Positions 25,919-35,998 of a stretch of 64,000 bases of DNA are shown here, piece after piece. Under the pieces are notes generated by a model. The model made no database searches and was not told the origin of the DNA. It saw only the letters and a list, made by a program, of their open reading frames with translations. The position numbers and the translations under genes were made by a program. Position 1 is the first letter of the stretch; every line of letters starts with the position of its first letter. The stretch is from Bacteroidota bacterium (GTDB lineage: Bacteria > Bacteroidota > Bacteroidia > NS11-12g > UBA9320), in contig NVWV01000001.1 of NCBI GenBank assembly GCA_002746305.1, forward strand, positions 124,001 to 188,000, written 5' to 3'.

Positions 25919-27082
25919 ATGAAAAATAGAACATGGATGATTTGCCTGATTTGTCTACTCTTTATGAGTTGTTCACAGGCTCAAAACGAAAATGGGGGTG
26001 AGGTGGTTGCTACTGTTGCAACTCCTGTTGTAACTGCCAATCAGGATCAAGAAACAGTAGATTATGAACTGGTATTTTGTCTGGATGCGACAGGAAGTAT
26101 GAGCGGTCTTATTTCTACGGCAAAAGAAAAAATATGGGATATAGTATCTGGTATTTCTCAATCTCAGGATATTGGTCAGATTAAATTGGGAATGGTTTTT
26201 TACAGAGATCACGGTGATAATTTTGTTACCAAGGCCTATGAGTTGACGACCAATATAGATAGTGTCTATAGTGAGCTGTTGGCAATAGGTGCTCAAGGTG
26301 GGGGAGACGCTCCTGAGAGTGTGAATGCTTCTCTTGACGAGGCTATAAGCAAAATGACTTGGTCAACTAAATCCAATGCGTATCAAACCGTGTTTTTAGT
26401 AGGTGATTGTCCTCCACACATGGATTACAATGAAATTAAGTATCCTGAAATTTGTAAGGTAGCAAATAAGAAAGGAATCATTATTAATACCATAAAGCTC
26501 GGGACTTCATGTCAGAGTGCGGTATATCATTTCAAAGAAATCGCACGACTTACCAATGGTTCTTATCAGCAATTGGGTCAGAATGCTAAGGATTATGTGA
26601 TATCTACTCCGTACGATGATAGCATCAATATGATCTCAAGAAAAATTGATGAGTCCAAAATTTATTATGGTAGTACTACTATAAAGACTCAGATGTACTC
26701 CAAGAAAAGTAAGACATTAAAATTTTATGATGATGCCTCTATCTCTGCTAACAGTTCTAGAGCAACATTCAATGGAACAAAGGCAGGCAAAGACAATTGG
26801 TTTGGTTACAATGAGTTAATTCAAGATGTAAATGATGGTAAAGTTAAACTTGATAGTATTACCGTAGCATATCTGCCCGATGAGTTCAAAACCATTACCA
26901 AAGAGGAGCAGAAGGTTCTTTTGACGACCATGCAAACGGAAAGACAACAAAATATAGCGGAGTTAGATGCTTTGGTAAAAGCAAAAGATAAGTATGTACG
27001 TACAGAGAAAACTAAGAATAATGGCAAAGAGTCATTCAGTGAAAAGGTAATAGAAACAATGAAAATACAAGCAAAAAGATAA
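25919..27082 (+). CDS. VWA-domain lipoprotein
   Basis: 387 residues with lipoprotein signal (LLFMSCSQAQ). The VWA domain is at about 45-240: YELVFCLDATGSMSGLI supplies the MIDAS motif (D-A-T-G-S), followed by GMVFYRDHGD, GGGDAPESVN and a Rossmann-like IIINTIKLG. The C-terminal third is rich in lysine and glutamate and unlike known domains. VWA domains usually mediate metal-dependent protein contacts, so this could be the scaffold of a complex with its neighbours. It is followed 6 bp later by the ARPP-1-like gene. Confidence 0.85.
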   Translation: MKNRTWMICLICLLFMSCSQAQNENGGEVVATVATPVVTANQDQETVDYELVFCLDATGSMSGLISTAKEKIWDIVSGISQSQDIGQIKLGMVFYRDHGDNFVTKAYELTTNIDSVYSELLAIGAQGGGDAPESVNASLDEAISKMTWSTKSNAYQTVFLVGDCPPHMDYNEIKYPEICKVANKKGIIINTIKLGTSCQSAVYHFKEIARLTNGSYQQLGQNAKDYVISTPYDDSINMISRKIDESKIYYGSTTIKTQMYSKKSKTLKFYDDASISANSSRATFNGTKAGKDNWFGYNELIQDVNDGKVKLDSITVAYLPDEFKTITKEEQKVLLTTMQTERQQNIAELDALVKAKDKYVRTEKTKNNGKESFSEKVIETMKIQAKR

Positions 27083-27088
27083 TTTAAT

Positions 27089-28117
27089 ATGAAAAGATTT
27101 ATAACAACAACCGGAATCATCCTGCAAGTGGCATTGGCCTTTGCACAACTTAATGCAGAGAACCTAAACCTCTCAATATATTTCGACAACAGCTTCTCAT
27201 TATCTGCTGCTGCACCGTTGAATTATTCAGTTGAAGATTTTCGAGCACTCAAAGATTCAATAACTGTTTTTGAGAACGAATGGGTGTATAAGAACATGCG
27301 GATTTATCCGATTGTAGCCAATGATTCTTATAAGGCTGAGAGTGAGAAGAATATGAATTACCAGAGTTTAAAAGAAGCTCTAGAGAAACAGACTATCGCT
27401 GTAGAAGAAGTAACTGCGGGAGGAACAGTCAATACGTTGAAACTTTCTAACTTAGGAAAGGACACCATTTTTGTGATGGCTGGAGAAGTTGTGTTGGGAG
27501 GAAAACAGGATAGAGCCTTGGGACAGGCTTTAATTTTGGCTCCTGGAGATAAGGATGTAAAGGTAAGTGTCTTCTGTGTGGAGCATGGAAGATGGAATCA
27601 GGGAAAGGATGGTGCTAAGTTCAATGGATATTACGGTTTTGCAGGAAATCAGGTCCGAAAAAAGGTGATAATTGATAAGAATCAAGGACAGGTTTGGAGT
27701 AAAGTGAGTGAGGCTCATAACAAGGCAGGTGTTTCTTCATCTACTCAGTCTTTCAAGGATATCAAAAAATCTGAAGACTATACCCAAACCATGGCAGCCT
27801 ACAAAAATTACTTTTTACCCAAATTAGAGAAAGTAGAAAACCTTCTTGGTTTTGTAGTGGTATCTGGAAATAAAATATTGGGAATGGAGGCTTTTGCGTC
27901 TCAAGAATTATTGAATAAACAACTGGATAAACTCTTGGAGAGTTATGCAACAGAAGCAATTCAAGAAGGAAGCGATATTACCGTAACTACTGACGAAGTA
28001 GATGCCTTTATGAAGAATGCTTTGGATGAATCAAAACAAGATCAGATTATTAAAGACAATGGTTCTGAGTTAAAGGTCAAGGGTAAAAAATTGCATATTT
28101 CAGTTTTGGAGAAGTAA
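27089..28117 (+). CDS. Exported ARPP-1/DUF6569-like protein
   Basis: 342 residues with signal peptide (QVALAFA|QLN). The core VMAGEVVLGGKQDRALGQA, then LILAPGDKDVKVSVFCVEHGRW, matches the ARPP-1 (DUF6569) signature of G-E, GGKQDR and CVE-GRW. The family name refers to association with rhodanese and phosphatase genes, which fits the rhodanese two genes upstream. Function is unknown. The C-terminal part has long charged helices (ASQELLNKQLDKLLESY). Last gene of the tightly spaced four-gene core. Confidence 0.75.
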   Translation: MKRFITTTGIILQVALAFAQLNAENLNLSIYFDNSFSLSAAAPLNYSVEDFRALKDSITVFENEWVYKNMRIYPIVANDSYKAESEKNMNYQSLKEALEKQTIAVEEVTAGGTVNTLKLSNLGKDTIFVMAGEVVLGGKQDRALGQALILAPGDKDVKVSVFCVEHGRWNQGKDGAKFNGYYGFAGNQVRKKVIIDKNQGQVWSKVSEAHNKAGVSSSTQSFKDIKKSEDYTQTMAAYKNYFLPKLEKVENLLGFVVVSGNKILGMEAFASQELLNKQLDKLLESYATEAIQEGSDITVTTDEVDAFMKNALDESKQDQIIKDNGSELKVKGKKLHISVLEK

Positions 28118-28149
28118 CATATCATTTACCCATGTTCTCCGCAATTGAA

Positions 28150-28722
28150 ATGAAAAGAAAAGGTCAAATTGTACTTACACTAGGATTGATGCTAATATTT
28201 CAATCATCCTCTTTCGCAAGATCAACTCTCATTCCCGTCGATAGCATCATGAATTCCCTCACTTCTGTTAAGGACATTCGTGTAATCGAGTATGTGGGGG
28301 ATTCAGTTATGATTTATATAGACACTGCAAGTCTTGATACATTTAAAATGGACTGTAAATGGAAAAAGTTAAATGAGTCAGCAAAAGAAATGCAAATGGC
28401 AAGAGATTCTAGTTATGATTCTTGGGAAGGGACTTTCCCAGAAATAGGGGAGACTGTAATTATGGTAGAGTATGATTACGGTAGAAGTAGAATCCTTTTT
28501 GGTCGGAGGTCTCACATAATAAATGGATTGTATAGATTTTGGAATCCCAGTTCTATTCCGTTTGCAAACACAGTGTTTTTTGTGCCTGATAAAATGATAT
28601 ATGGGCCTACAACTTTTTGTTCCGAGGTGAATGAAAATGTGACTGAGTATTACTGTTCAGATGGTTTTATGATAATGATATATGCGTTTGAAAGAAAAAG
28701 AAAAACTTATTTAGAGGGTTGA
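28150..28722 (+). CDS. Secreted protein of unknown function
   Basis: 191 residues from ATG 28150 (an ATG at 28132 adds six residues before the signal). Signal peptide MKRKGQIVLTLGLMLIF... cut near SSSFA|RS. No family recognised. The mature part looks all-beta with a single cysteine-containing strand (FKMDCKWKK) and two more cysteines (TFCSEV, EYYCSDG) that could form a disulfide. It begins 32 bp after the ARPP-1-like gene. Confidence 0.6.
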   Translation: MKRKGQIVLTLGLMLIFQSSSFARSTLIPVDSIMNSLTSVKDIRVIEYVGDSVMIYIDTASLDTFKMDCKWKKLNESAKEMQMARDSSYDSWEGTFPEIGETVIMVEYDYGRSRILFGRRSHIINGLYRFWNPSSIPFANTVFFVPDKMIYGPTTFCSEVNENVTEYYCSDGFMIMIYAFERKRKTYLEG

Positions 28723-28726
28723 TTGC

Positions 28727-29803
28727 GTGGATTGTAAAAGAAAAATCGGTTTCACAAATAGATTGCTTTTCAAACGTATTAGAAGCGGATTTTTTATATT
28801 CTTTCTAGTGTTTTTAGGCTCCAATTGCTATGCTCAATACGGCATAGAAAAAAAGCCAAGGGTAGATACAGTCTATTATCCTTTTTACAATGGAATTCAA
28901 ATGGTAGAAATTGATCATTCATCTTATTACAATAGACTATCAATAGAGCATCGTAATATGAGTCAAATGCCCCATTGGCATTATACTCAACCCATTGGAG
29001 ATGAATATTTATTTAGAGATTCTTTTGGACGTATTATTAAGTCATTTAACACAAATCTGAATAGTGATTCAATGGAAACGGCTTTAAGAAAAGTTCCCTT
29101 TGTTAACACATTATATCATCGACAAACAGATCCTAAATTGTTCGAAAACAAGGGTTCTAGGCCCTCATATAAGTCCATTTTCAATTACAGTATTCAGGAA
29201 TACGATTACAGTGACACGTTAAAAAGGAATAGCCTTCGAGAAGGACTTATTGATACTTTAGGGAATATCATTGTATCTGTTGAGTTTACAGATGTTATTG
29301 TGGTGCATGGTGACTTTGTGGTGCAGTCAGAGGGGAAATGGGGATTGATAACAGCGGAGAAAGACTTACTCATTCCAGTCCTGTACAATGGGTATGATAT
29401 CGGAGATGAACTCATTTTCTTTAGGGATTCAGGCAAGTATAAGTTGGCTTATCATGCAGATACAAAGAAGATTATATCTCTTGACGCTTTTTTATATCCC
29501 GTATTTTATAAATGGGATTCTCTTTTTATAGTTAAGCGGGATGATAATTTAGGTTTGATTAACATTCTAACTAATGAAATTACCATACCTTGTGAATTTG
29601 AAAATCTAAATGTAGTGTCTTACAAAGACGAACTGGTTGTCAAAGCATACCAAAAAAATAAATTTGGAATGTTCGACGAACAAGGTGGTTTAATGCTTCA
29701 ATGCAAATATGATGTCATACATCATTGGAGACGGGAATATGGTAGGAGCTTTAAAGTTGAGCTAGACGGAAAGACTTTTATGGTCGAGCCTAATCGAAGG
29801 TAA
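28727..29803 (+). CDS. Secreted WG-repeat protein
   Basis: 358 residues, starting at GTG 28727 five bases after the previous gene; no ATG suits the signal peptide better. Signal sequence FFIFFLVFLGSNCYA|QYG. Three or four WG-like units: EGKWGLITAEKDLLIPVLY, DDNLGLINILTNEITIPCEF and KNKFGMFDEQGGLMLQCKYD, plus REGLIDTLGNIIVSVEF. WG repeats form beta-propeller-like surfaces of unclear function and are common in Bacteroidota exported proteins. Confidence 0.75.
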   Translation: MDCKRKIGFTNRLLFKRIRSGFFIFFLVFLGSNCYAQYGIEKKPRVDTVYYPFYNGIQMVEIDHSSYYNRLSIEHRNMSQMPHWHYTQPIGDEYLFRDSFGRIIKSFNTNLNSDSMETALRKVPFVNTLYHRQTDPKLFENKGSRPSYKSIFNYSIQEYDYSDTLKRNSLREGLIDTLGNIIVSVEFTDVIVVHGDFVVQSEGKWGLITAEKDLLIPVLYNGYDIGDELIFFRDSGKYKLAYHADTKKIISLDAFLYPVFYKWDSLFIVKRDDNLGLINILTNEITIPCEFENLNVVSYKDELVVKAYQKNKFGMFDEQGGLMLQCKYDVIHHWRREYGRSFKVELDGKTFMVEPNRR

Positions 29804-29825
29804 CTAAAGTTACAATCTAAGTTGT

Positions 29826-30347
29826 ATGAGCAAAAAAAGTACATTTATACTTATCGTTCTTTTGTTAAGTGGTAGTGCGATCGCTCAATCAGATAGCATG
29901 GGAATTTCTGAGCCTTCATTGTACTCTAGCTTAATTCTTATTACAGACTCCAATTCATCACATTTTGAAATTGAGTTAAAGGAGTTAAAAGAAGCCCAAC
30001 AGTGTCGGAGAGATATGATAACATCTATGGACTCATTGAGTGAATGGACTTTAATAGGGTATATCAATTCTGTTAAATTTCATGGAGGGGGTAGCCCAGA
30101 GTGGGGTTATGAAAATATTTTTCTTAGTACCAAAAATGGCACAATGGAAATGAGATTAATTTTTAAGGTTTTCAATATAAAAACACTCCATAAAAACAAA
30201 GATTCTTATGGCATCTTTGCTTTGGGATATCCATGGACTCTATTTATTTCTGATCAGTACCTCATTGTTCAAATGAGGTCTGAATATATTGGTAATCAGA
30301 CTAATAACTCAAAGAAAATGTCGTATTATTTTAAACGAAAAAAGTAA
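29826..30347 (+). CDS. Secreted protein of unknown function
   Basis: 173 residues with signal peptide (LIVLLLSGSAIA|QSD). No domain recognised. It ends with a basic YYFKRKK. Last gene of the + strand run that begins at 24343, 22 bp after the WG-repeat gene. It converges with the alpha-2-macroglobulin gene. No terminator is obvious between them, but an inverted repeat ACCTCATT/AATGAGGT lies inside the coding region near 30259. Confidence 0.5.
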   Translation: MSKKSTFILIVLLLSGSAIAQSDSMGISEPSLYSSLILITDSNSSHFEIELKELKEAQQCRRDMITSMDSLSEWTLIGYINSVKFHGGGSPEWGYENIFLSTKNGTMEMRLIFKVFNIKTLHKNKDSYGIFALGYPWTLFISDQYLIVQMRSEYIGNQTNNSKKMSYYFKRKK

Positions 30348-30388
30348 TTTTGTCAAACTATTTTAGGCCCTATTATTCAAGAAAACCC

Positions 30389-33300
30389 CTATTCAATCGC
30401 AATTTTCTTACCCGCTTTTAATGCATACGTATCTGCATCGTACATAGCTTCGCAGTGCATTCCAGGATGTATATAGCTTCCTTTAAAACTGGTTGTGAAA
30501 GTGTATGAGAAATCCTTGGTCTCAAGTGGTTTTAGGCTGAAGTAGGCGTAGACCTTATCATCCTTTATATCCTCGTATTCCGCAGGGTTTTTGGAGGACC
30601 CTCCTGTCATTCTTTCGTTTTGGATTTCGCAACCTGCAGGGAAGAAGGTGGACAAAGCAAGATTGCTAATCTTCGAAGTATTGTCCATGTTTTTAACAGA
30701 GATACTGACTTTATAGTCTTGGCCAAATTTAAGGTCGTCTATACTTACGGTTTTTCCATCACCATCTGAGTATCTTACCTTCATTTCCAGATTGTTCTGT
30801 TTGTCCTTGAGACTGGTGCTAGGAGGAGTTCCTGTATTAATCATACGTACAAATAAGACCTGTTCGCCTGTATTCTTTATCCTCCATTTATTGCTAGTTT
30901 TTAGTTTCCCAAAGTCTTTCTGCTCCAATACATCTGTGAATGTACTGCTGGTACTGGACCCATTTGAGGTTAAAGTGTATTTTGCAGTTTTACCTTTTGA
31001 GCCTTCTACTACCTTGGCAAAGGCACAAAGTGCATAAGCGGTTTCTTGAGTACTGAGCCAACCATCTGAACCCAGCTTTTTTGCGATTTTCTTCAGCAGT
31101 TTAATCTGTTTTGTGTCCTCATGCAAAAGCTGCATACTTTCCAGTATGATACTCTCATCTCTAAAGGCACTTCCATAGGTGTAATAGTCATCACGGTAGG
31201 ATTTTATTTCATAAGTGATTGCCGAAGTCATAGACTTTGCCACCTGTGTTTGTCCAGCTAAAGCATAGGCACTGGCAAGTCGCCATTTAGCTGTATTGCT
31301 TTGGATGCCATATTCTTTGAAGCGGTTCATGGCCCCTAGTTCAGGTTGTCCATACAGTGCTAGAGTATAGAGCCTATATGCTTGGTTGAGTTCATTCCCG
31401 TTTCTATAATACGTTTCTCGTCCATTGGAGTAATTGTTGGCTTGTGTTTTTTGATATTCAAACCATCTATTTAACAGGTAATCAGGTACATAATATCCTT
31501 GAGCCTTAGCTTCAAGCAAGAAGTGACCAGCATAGTTACTTCCCCAAGATGAAGGTCGAGATTGCCCCGGCCAGTAACTAAAACCACCTTCTAAAGTTGA
31601 AAATTTCTGAATTCGAGCAATTCCCTTGGTAATGTTGTCATCAATATCATCTTTTTGACGCTTGGAGAGGTCCATTAATTGAGATAAGAAGAGTTGAGGA
31701 AAAACCGAAGAGGTTGTTTGCTCTATACATCCATGCGGATACTGAATCAAGTACTTAAGTCGTTTGTCCAAATTAATACTTGGATATTGACTTACTTCCA
31801 TGATAGCACTATTGGTGCCTGCCCATCCGATTTTTTGGAAAAGCATTTCAGCAGATTGACCTGGCTGTAAGGTCTTATCCTGAACTTCATTTACTTCATA
31901 ACCTGGAAGTCTAACGGGAACTACCAATGACTCAGAGTGCTTATCATTGGCACAACTGGCAATAAAGCTAATTTTAGTTACTCCAAGTTTTTCATTCACC
32001 TTGGCTTTGAAGAAGATTACAGCTTCTCCATTGACTATCTTGTCAATTGTAATGGTCTTTTGTGCCACATTTAGATGAGCATCTGACTTCATGGTTAATG
32101 TAATGGGAAGCTTTGCCTTTTTATTGGCAAATACCGTAACTGGAATCATAACTTCATCACCGGGTGTAAATACTCGGGGTGCGTTACTTTGAATCATCAA
32201 TGGTTTTTTAACCGCAGTAGTATGGTCTGACTTTCCAAAAGCATTTCCATTTCTGGCTACCACCATGGCTCTTACTGAGCCAACATAGTTTTCTATTTTA
32301 AAAGTGTGTTTTACTTTCTCTCCTGGTCGTAGATAAAAAGGACCGATATACTTCACTACAGGTTTAAATCGATTGGCCTTAGCAATATTTCCACCTGATC
32401 CTTCGCCGTCACCACCTATTCTGTATACATTGTCAAACTTGCCTGAAAAAGAGTTGATGACGTCGTTGTACATATCCCATGTACTGATACCCAAGGCTCT
32501 TTTTTTGTTGAAATTCCCCCAAATTTTGGGTGTTCTAAATCGGGTAAGATCTAATAGACCTTCATCTACAATAGCAATCGTATAGTACATACCTCTACCA
32601 TTCTTTTCGGAAATGTGAAGGGTGTTGTTAATCTCAGGACGGATCTCATCCTTCATTGTAATTTGAGGTTCTAGAACAGTATTCTTGTCAAAAACAGTGA
32701 TTGGAATAACACCATACATTCTCAAAGGCTTATCGTTCTTAGTATGAACATGTTTTTGAAGAACGGTAATGTGTGCATAGCAATTGGGACTCATGGAGTT
32801 GTCCAGAGGTAGCTCAAAGCTTGATGTACCTTTTGATGTATTAACCCAAAAAGTACGCAGAACTTCTACATCATTTTCTATGCTTACTAAGACTTTACCT
32901 TCAGACGGACTTGGGAAACTTACAGTAGCAACCTCACCTACCTCATACTTTTCTTTATTGGTGGTCATTTTAAGCAGCATGGCATTGTTTTGCTCCTTTT
33001 GATTTCTATAACTACCAAAGTAATCTACGAAGACACTTTTTCCGGCACTATGTCCTGTAGTGCCATCAGAAATCTGAATGTAGTATTGCCCCCATTGGTA
33101 TTCTTTTACACTGAAACTATAGCTTGCTCGACCGCCTGATGTAGTAATTGTTTTTTCTTCAACAAGATCATAACTGTTATTACTGATGTAACTGGCAATG
33201 TCTTCATCGTTGTGTTGCCACCACCATCTCCATTCTATTTTATAGACTTTTACAGTGAGTTTAGTAGGTTTAGAAACGAGGTTTCCTTTGGTATCCACAT

Positions 33301-35842
33301 TAACTACGGAGATTTTATTCTTCTTTTCCGTATTCAAGTATCCATAATTATTAAGAGGAATATTAATTCCGATATAGTTGTCGTAGGGATGATAAGTCGT
33401 TATCAAGTTGTCGATTGAAAATCCACCACCTTTTTCAAAAACCTTGGTAATAAAACTTGCTTTTAGTTTACCTCTACTTTTAATGTTTTTGTTTTCAAGT
33501 TTAATATCTGCTTGACCATTATCATCCAGTTGAGCATCATAAATAACACGTTCTGAGGATGAGTAGTACTTACCAATATCCTCGAAATTGTAGGATTTGA
33601 ATTTTGAAAACCCAGTGTATTTAGGAGATAGAACCATTGTTACATTTGCTTTAAGGCTTCCTGCATTGGCTCCGTGTAGCCAAGCACTTGAGAGTTTGAT
33701 GGTTTGATTTTGAGCTCCAAGTATTTCATCAGTCTCTGGTGTCAAGTGTATTTTTAAACGATTCGGTCTAATGGTTTCTATTTTTAAACTCTTGCTAAAT
33801 CGATGGCTACCTGCTTGTAGTACTACCGAATAGTTTCCAGTAGGAGCATCCAAATCTGTATTTAGTTTTATGGACAGAATTCCTTTTTTAGTTAATTTTA
33901 GGTTTTGGGTATTTACCACTTGGCCTTTGGGGTTGGAGAAGGTCATTTTTATGGGCATACCTTCTCTCATTCGGTTTAGTTCATCCCGAATTACACAAGA
34001 GAGGTAGATGTTATCTCCAGGTCTCCAAACACCTCGTTCTCCATAAAAGAATGCATCTACGCCATCAGAACGTGTGATACCTTCGGTTTCAAACTTGCTT
34101 AAAGAGTTGCTATTATTTCGATTGAGTTTTAAGTACGCCTTGTTGTTACCACTACTAGCGATGATCACAAATGGTTCTTCTTGCATTTGAACCTGAGCAA
34201 TGCCTCGTTCATTGGTGTATGCAGTTTTTAATAATTTTTGTTGGTAGCTATAGAACTTCAGTGTTGCATTGGGCTGAGCCCCTCCATTAATTAGATTAGT
34301 GGATATAAGTGTGTACTTATTGTCATTGGCACTTTTTACTACTAGTCCAAGATCCGATGCGAGCAAATTTTTACTCTTGGTAGAGTTGTAGTAGAAATAC
34401 CTATTACAAAGATCGTAGTCTTCTCGATCTGTATAAGGGCTATTTTCATAATAATCATGGTATTCGGAGTAATAGGATGAGTTGTTGTTGTCCTCACAAC
34501 TATTGAAGGTATAGTCTTGGCTAAAAGAGAATCGTACCCTATAAATTGCACCTTTTTCAGGTGTGATAAGATCTCTTAAATTTAGTCCATGTGTGGTCCA
34601 TTGTTGTAGTTTATTTCTGTTGGTTCGTTCCAGGTTTATAGTTTTGCTCTTTACTTTTACGGCAACTCTTCTCATCTCACCTCGTTCTTCCAGTTCGTTT
34701 ACTTGTAGGAATTGTAAGATGTTTTTTTCAAATACCTTAAAAATATCGACATCCACTTTTTTTAGACCAATGGTTTTAAAAGGTATTATCAAACCTTGAG
34801 AGTTGGGTAGAATTGTTCCTTCTCCAATCATTTCTACTGTTGGCAATGGAGCGGTAATTTCAATTTCTTGCTCTTGTAGCGTTTTAATTTTTTTACCTGC
34901 AAAATTTTTAATGCCTGCACTGAGTACGAGCTTGGTTTTACCAACGAAACTATTGTTTAAGAATATTTTTACCTGCGATTTATCAATGCTGTGAGAGAAT
35001 CGCTTTATAGCATCTATTCGAATCAGTCCGTTCAGGTTTTGTTTAGGATTCAAGGGCTCCGAGAAATGAAGAGTAAGTACTTGGTCGGGATAGGTTTCAT
35101 ATTCCCAAGTAGTCATTTTAAAGTCGGAAATAGCTGGAATGTTAACGGTCTGTTTTGAGGTTCTATCTCTACCCAAAGAATTACCATTCAGTTGTATCGC
35201 AAATGATGTTGAGTTCTCCTGTTTTTTGATGCCTTTAAGAAAGAACTTGAATCGCCTATTGTTATCTTTTATCCAGTGAATACTTTTGAGGTTATACTTA
35301 CCGACTGAAGTAATTACTTGTTTGGCATCTTCAAGGTTAGATTCATCCCTGGTCTCAATAAATCCACTTAAAACGAGTTCATTGGGCATATACATGTCCG
35401 TAGGTTCCAGAAGAACATTGTTAATGAAGTAGTCTTGTTCTATGGTTTCAAACACCAAAGGGAATACTTCCTTGTCTAGGTCTTTATCAATAATCTTTGC
35501 GATATTCACATCGACTCTATATCGAGTACCACTTTGTAGATTTTCGTTAGGTATTATTTCCAGAATCTTTGGAGAGTATGAGTGTACAGCAATGTGATAT
35601 GCGAACTTAGGAGTAATGGCAATTGCATCTCTCAAAAGGTTGGAGTCTGAGGCAATACTATCAGGAATTTCTTCTTTGAAATAAACTTTAACACTACTAG
35701 TCTTAGATATTATCCCTGAAGTGTAGGAAGATAAATAGGGTCTAAATGGAATGTCAGCATCTAGCGGAATCTCAATTTTGGTGTCTTTGCAGGCAGAAAT
35801 TGCAAATACTAGCGTAAGAAGAAATAAGTTCAGTTTTTTCAC
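30389..35842 (-). CDS. Bacterial alpha-2-macroglobulin lipoprotein
   Basis: 1817 residues with lipoprotein signal (FAISACKDTK). Order: several MG domains, a bait-like region, the A2M domain (GVWRPGDNIYLSC, VRAMVVARNGNAFG), and a thioester domain with YPHGCIEQTTSS near residue 1380, which keeps the C-x-E-Q thioester residues, then a six-helix toroid (GGFSYWPGQ, WGSNYAGHFLLEA) and a C-terminal receptor-like domain. Such proteins trap proteases and are thought to protect the periplasm when the wall is breached, often encoded with PBP1C. Here pbpC is on the same strand but 9 kb away. Confidence 0.95.
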   Translation of the reverse strand: MKKLNLFLLTLVFAISACKDTKIEIPLDADIPFRPYLSSYTSGIISKTSSVKVYFKEEIPDSIASDSNLLRDAIAITPKFAYHIAVHSYSPKILEIIPNENLQSGTRYRVDVNIAKIIDKDLDKEVFPLVFETIEQDYFINNVLLEPTDMYMPNELVLSGFIETRDESNLEDAKQVITSVGKYNLKSIHWIKDNNRRFKFFLKGIKKQENSTSFAIQLNGNSLGRDRTSKQTVNIPAISDFKMTTWEYETYPDQVLTLHFSEPLNPKQNLNGLIRIDAIKRFSHSIDKSQVKIFLNNSFVGKTKLVLSAGIKNFAGKKIKTLQEQEIEITAPLPTVEMIGEGTILPNSQGLIIPFKTIGLKKVDVDIFKVFEKNILQFLQVNELEERGEMRRVAVKVKSKTINLERTNRNKLQQWTTHGLNLRDLITPEKGAIYRVRFSFSQDYTFNSCEDNNNSSYYSEYHDYYENSPYTDREDYDLCNRYFYYNSTKSKNLLASDLGLVVKSANDNKYTLISTNLINGGAQPNATLKFYSYQQKLLKTAYTNERGIAQVQMQEEPFVIIASSGNNKAYLKLNRNNSNSLSKFETEGITRSDGVDAFFYGERGVWRPGDNIYLSCVIRDELNRMREGMPIKMTFSNPKGQVVNTQNLKLTKKGILSIKLNTDLDAPTGNYSVVLQAGSHRFSKSLKIETIRPNRLKIHLTPETDEILGAQNQTIKLSSAWLHGANAGSLKANVTMVLSPKYTGFSKFKSYNFEDIGKYYSSSERVIYDAQLDDNGQADIKLENKNIKSRGKLKASFITKVFEKGGGFSIDNLITTYHPYDNYIGINIPLNNYGYLNTEKKNKISVVNVDTKGNLVSKPTKLTVKVYKIEWRWWWQHNDEDIASYISNNSYDLVEEKTITTSGGRASYSFSVKEYQWGQYYIQISDGTTGHSAGKSVFVDYFGSYRNQKEQNNAMLLKMTTNKEKYEVGEVATVSFPSPSEGKVLVSIENDVEVLRTFWVNTSKGTSSFELPLDNSMSPNCYAHITVLQKHVHTKNDKPLRMYGVIPITVFDKNTVLEPQITMKDEIRPEINNTLHISEKNGRGMYYTIAIVDEGLLDLTRFRTPKIWGNFNKKRALGISTWDMYNDVINSFSGKFDNVYRIGGDGEGSGGNIAKANRFKPVVKYIGPFYLRPGEKVKHTFKIENYVGSVRAMVVARNGNAFGKSDHTTAVKKPLMIQSNAPRVFTPGDEVMIPVTVFANKKAKLPITLTMKSDAHLNVAQKTITIDKIVNGEAVIFFKAKVNEKLGVTKISFIASCANDKHSESLVVPVRLPGYEVNEVQDKTLQPGQSAEMLFQKIGWAGTNSAIMEVSQYPSINLDKRLKYLIQYPHGCIEQTTSSVFPQLFLSQLMDLSKRQKDDIDDNITKGIARIQKFSTLEGGFSYWPGQSRPSSWGSNYAGHFLLEAKAQGYYVPDYLLNRWFEYQKTQANNYSNGRETYYRNGNELNQAYRLYTLALYGQPELGAMNRFKEYGIQSNTAKWRLASAYALAGQTQVAKSMTSAITYEIKSYRDDYYTYGSAFRDESIILESMQLLHEDTKQIKLLKKIAKKLGSDGWLSTQETAYALCAFAKVVEGSKGKTAKYTLTSNGSSTSSTFTDVLEQKDFGKLKTSNKWRIKNTGEQVLFVRMINTGTPPSTSLKDKQNNLEMKVRYSDGDGKTVSIDDLKFGQDYKVSISVKNMDNTSKISNLALSTFFPAGCEIQNERMTGGSSKNPAEYEDIKDDKVYAYFSLKPLETKDFSYTFTTSFKGSYIHPGMHCEAMYDADTYALKAGKKIAIE

Positions 35843-35998
35843 GATGTTAGGATTGGTTTAATATTCCAACGCAAAAAGTGAGTGGAATAATATTCGGCTA
35901 TAAAAATAGTTTATTAAAATATCAATTGGCTATAAAACTTGAGTGAATTCAAGTCCATAGTTCCAGTTCTAGAAATAGAATTCCTATCATTGTGGGTA

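Noticed and set aside
30259..30279. Inverted repeat ACCTCATT...AATGAGGT as a terminator
   Set aside because: It lies about 70 bp inside the coding region of the secreted protein and lacks a T-run.
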